In this document: positions 61,017 to 64,000 of the stretch, in pieces
How the letters are laid out: each line of letters begins with the position of its first letter
How positions within the stretch are numbered: position 1 is the stretch's first letter
Assembly (NCBI GenBank): GCA_014925825.1
Contig: JACGCK010000056.1
Coordinates: 62,001-126,000, forward strand
DNA from: Pholiota molesta
Taxonomy: Eukaryota; Basidiomycota; Agaricomycetes; Agaricales; Strophariaceae
Direction: 5' to 3'
Length of the DNA stretch: 64,000 bases
Notes under the pieces: model-generated
Told to the model about the DNA's origin: nothing
Seen by the model: the letters and a program-made list of their open reading frames with translations, nothing else
The model's database searches: none
Position numbers and translations under genes: made by a program

Positions 61017-62743
61017 ATGGAAAACGGTATCCTGTTCAAGAATGATGAAAGGCATATGCAAAATACCTTCTCATTAGGGTCTCTCCGCCCAATCCTCCCC
61101 CAATCCACTGGGCGATATGATGTGCAAAAAAGGTGTGCAGCATCACTCTCACGATAATCTTACGATTCAAACCATCATTATTTTTCAGAGTTCAACGGTC
61201 AAATGCAATTGTTGAGATAGCTATGTTCGCATCAGCACGGGATGCCTCGTAAGTGAACATCGCTAACTGCATAAATCATGAGCTGGACAAGTTTTGCTCT
61301 ATAGGCCAACGTACCTGCCACCCGACTGGTCGAGTGCGGTCCACCCCGAAGGGAAAGCTTACTTCCATAGCTCTGCGGACCTGCGTTGTGTGACGGAGTG
61401 CAACATCCACGACCCAGAAGTGGCAGAGAAGGTTGCAGCGTGGACTGCACATGTTGAGAAATGTGCCGCTGATCAAGAGATAGTCCTCACGAGCAGCATG
61501 GAGCTCTTCCTGCAAACACAGGACGATGATTGCAATTACTATATCGCCGACCATACCACTCAGACGATATTCTGGCTCAGCCGAGATGAAACTGACGATC
61601 TTGGCCTCCTTCCTGTAGTCTCGCCCTCGCACTTGCGTGAGTTTCACGTCTTCTTCCCTTGATGTGATGTACTGATTTCTCTGCTTAGAAATGCAATTGC
61701 AGGCCCAATATTGGTCCCACGTTGAGAATTTCTGTATGCACATTGGAGGACTTCCTCAGCGATGCATTGATGAACTTATTCTGGTTTTCTCTCATGGTCT
61801 TGCTGGTAAGTTTACTTGCTATTCGGCGTAAGGAGTAAATCTGATCTTATGATAATTAGACAACCTCACATCGTCTCTGTCAACCTTCCCGTACGATGCC
61901 ACAGCAACCGAGAAATTTTTGAATCTCCTCATTTCATCAAGGAATCAGATTCACGAAGGCTACACGGTAGCGATAGTTGCCCGTCTCTGGGGCTTAATCA
62001 GTATGTCGGGCTGTGTTTTCAGGGATAACTCTCAAGCTAACATTTTTCTAGTGTATAACCGTTATGAAACTCACTTCGGACAGGAGCAAGCCCGGCTTTC
62101 ACGGGACTCCGCTATTCTAGTCGATGAAGTCCAAGAAATGCAATGGACAAAGACAATCGGATCCATTTTGACTTTCAGGACATCGGAGACGTATCTCAAG
62201 CGATTGGATTCGTTGTTCGTGGATCAATTCGTTTACGGAAGTGATTGGGCCTCCTTCATGACGTACTGCATGAAAAACTGGCAACGAAGCATCGTCACTT
62301 CCGTCGTGCTACTCCTCTGCCATATCTTTTGTTTCTTCCTTCCCATCTCGCCCGTCTTAGCATATACATCGACATCGCTGGCAACTCTAAGCATACTGAC
62401 ATCGGCGCTTCTCATCCACCGTCATGATGAACTCGTAGATGCAACCGCCGTCACCGCGCACGAATATCTCGACTCGATCATTTCTCCGCTTTTCAAGTTT
62501 CAAGGCGGCGCATTTGTCTTTTCTCTTCCGCAAGTGTTCTTCGTCTATGCGCTCTTGACCTTCGTATCCCAATGGATCATCCTCCTCTGTCAACACGCTC
62601 CATTTCCTCAAGCCGCCTTTTTTCTTTCCGTCATCGGCTCTGTATTTTTTGCCGTTCACGTCGCTACCTCCAGGACTCGACTCCGCTCGCCCTCCCTCCC
62701 GATGTGGCGGTCCAAGTCCGAAAAAGACGCCTCAATTGTGTAA
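61017..62743 (+). CDS. WW-like multi-pass membrane protein, copy 3 (short form)
   Basis: Seven exons, 61017-61026, 61078-61132, 61189-61248, 61305-61636, 61689-61805, 61860-62000 and 62052-62743, sum to 469 codons (468 aa). The long disordered N-terminus of copies 1 and 2 is absent. The WW-like motif LPPDWSSAVHPEGKAYFH comes at about residue 45. Then follow YYIADHTTQTIFWLSRDE and QLQAQYW, which align with YYYADHDAKAIFFL and ELQSQYW of copy 1. The C-terminus has four or five hydrophobic segments (SVVLLLCHIFCFFLPI; TSTSLATLSILTSALLI; GAFVFSLPQVFFVYALL; FPQAAFFLSVIGSVFFAV). The intron at 62001-62051 is in frame if retained. The last exon is uninterrupted where copies 1 and 2 have several introns. 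Intact. Confidence 0.85.
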
Positions 62744-64000
62744 TAGAAATATCTTAGATCCTTCGCCGTGCCAGACTCTCCATGACCGGACCACATTATA
62801 CCGGTGGCCACAACCTTCGACAATAGGCCACCGCACGAATGTGCGTGTCACTGCGTGTCACTGCGTGCCGTCCCCGCCACTGCGATCATCAAATCCAAAT
62901 CATGATTGCGATGCTCCCTGACCCTGGTAATAGACCCAACGATACCATGCAATTGTACAACAACCATCACTGTATCAATATTGCCCGCAGGAATACCCCT
63001 GTTGTAGATTATAGCCCAACTGTACATACCCAATTAAATACTTTAGTCATAAAAAAATTTGATAATATTCACATTTTTGCATCTTCTCTGTATCGCAGTC
63101 GAATACACCCATACGGCCAAACTTCACCAAATAATGCTAGATTTCATTGAACACTTATATCCCAAAGTAGATAAGAGTACAATGCTTGTAAGTTGTTGCT
63201 TCTTATGTTGATTTGCCTGGGGGCATTTAATTAGATGCAGACAGTCATACACATAAGTAATTCAAGTTGTACAGTATTCTTCCACCAGATACGAAAAGTA
63301 TGGGTACTTTTCCTATAACAGAGATTCATTGTAGGGTCTCCAAGATACCGCCGAACGCGGTGTTTTCTGGGGCTCGTGTAAGTACTCCATTGCTAAATAT
63401 ATTGTGAAATAGTCAGATTGTAGTCAGAGTTGAGGAGTTGACAATGTCACACCGGCTTCCATTTCGTCGTAGTTTATTGAGTCCTTCTCTCATAGAATAT
63501 GGCACCTATCGAATCATGTATATGCAGCGGATTCCACATACGACAGTTGGGGCTGAGCGCTCCATTTCTCGAAATTCGAAGGCGTTAGGCATAGCCTCCC
63601 TCTCTCAAAAATGGAAATTGATACCGACCCCTAATGTTAACTGCGCACCTCCAAGCTACATACTGCGCACATGGAGTGCCATACGTACGCAAGGACCACC
63701 GGAATCGGGGCCGACTAATAATCAGTTCATCTGCAGCGGGCTTGTTTGTATGCCACTGTGACACGGATTATGGGTCATGTATTGATTTTCAAAAATTAAG
63801 AATGCTGTGTGCCATCTAGGCTTTAATTCTGAAAACCTTGTCAGTCGCACTCCTTGTTGCCCGCAACTTGCGAGTCGGATGCGACTCGACCCGCCTCGCA
63901 GAAATCGCCCGCCGCGGTTGCCAAAGATAGAACTGATGTCGGCTGGAGCCTGGCCGGGTCAATAACCGTAGCCGGATTTGTCAGCGGTCGGAAGTTGAAA
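62744..64000. other. 3' flank to end of window, no gene seen
   Basis: AT-rich sequence after WW-membrane copy 3. Short frames near 63438-63761 lack motifs. The last 150 bp are GC-rich and could begin a neighbouring gene outside the window. Confidence 0.4.

Noticed and set aside
1..64000. CRISPR array, insertion sequence, integrase or phage genes
   Set aside because: No regularly spaced repeats, transposase or phage motifs; the sequence is clearly eukaryotic.

Overview
This window is nuclear DNA of a basidiomycete fungus, most likely an Agaricomycete (mushroom-forming fungus). Genes are cut by many introns, mostly 48-75 nt with GT..AG ends and CTNA-like branch sites. The protein families (F-box proteins, a NACHT-type NTPase, WW-like membrane proteins, secreted Cys-rich proteins) are typical of that group. 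The tRNA genes carry short introns next to the anticodon. There is no bacterial, viral or plasmid backbone. I spliced the genes by eye. Where exon sums divide by three and the protein family fits, I regard the model as firm.

Layout. 0-6.4 kb: a secreted ADP-ribosyltransferase-like protein (minus), an F-box protein (plus), a CFAP20/DUF667 ciliary-type protein (minus) and a small secreted Cys-containing protein (minus). 6.4-13.0 kb: gene-poor. 13.0-15.5 kb: a large disordered, regulator-like protein. 15.5-21.6 kb: gene-poor. 21.6-24.3 kb: tRNA-Ser(GCT), then a class I cyclic-nucleotide phosphodiesterase. 25.7-26.4 kb: a secreted Cys-rich protein. 27.0-30.6 kb: an F-box-family gene decayed by several one-base indels. 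31.2-38.2 kb: two tandem secreted GH47 alpha-mannosidases. 38.8-39.8 kb: ribophorin II/Swp1 of the oligosaccharyltransferase. 40.1-42.5 kb: two near-identical tRNA-Cys(GCA) genes flanking a truncated NACHT NTPase. 42.6-45.7 kb: proteasome subunit Rpn3 and an NDUFAF2-like complex I assembly factor.

45.9-62.7 kb is the most unusual part. Two otherwise unrelated multicopy families are interleaved here. One is a set of small acidic proteins (four genes and one pseudogene) ending in a conserved Pro/Arg tail encoded by its own last exon. The other is a set of three WW-like-domain multi-pass membrane proteins. In two places an acidic gene and a WW-membrane gene are divergent neighbours, which suggests that they were duplicated as a pair. 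The tails are the kind of Pro/Arg peptide a WW fold could bind, but that is only a hypothesis.

Housekeeping genes (Swp1, Rpn3, NDUFAF2) are intact. They alternate with fast-evolving, duplicated or decaying genes, as expected for an accessory-rich fungal region. Single-base frame breaks occur in the WW-membrane copy 1, the phosphodiesterase tail, the ART-like gene and the F-box pseudogene. They are absent from the GH47, Rpn3, Swp1, NDUFAF2 and WW-membrane copies 2 and 3 models, so general sequencing error is not the simplest explanation.
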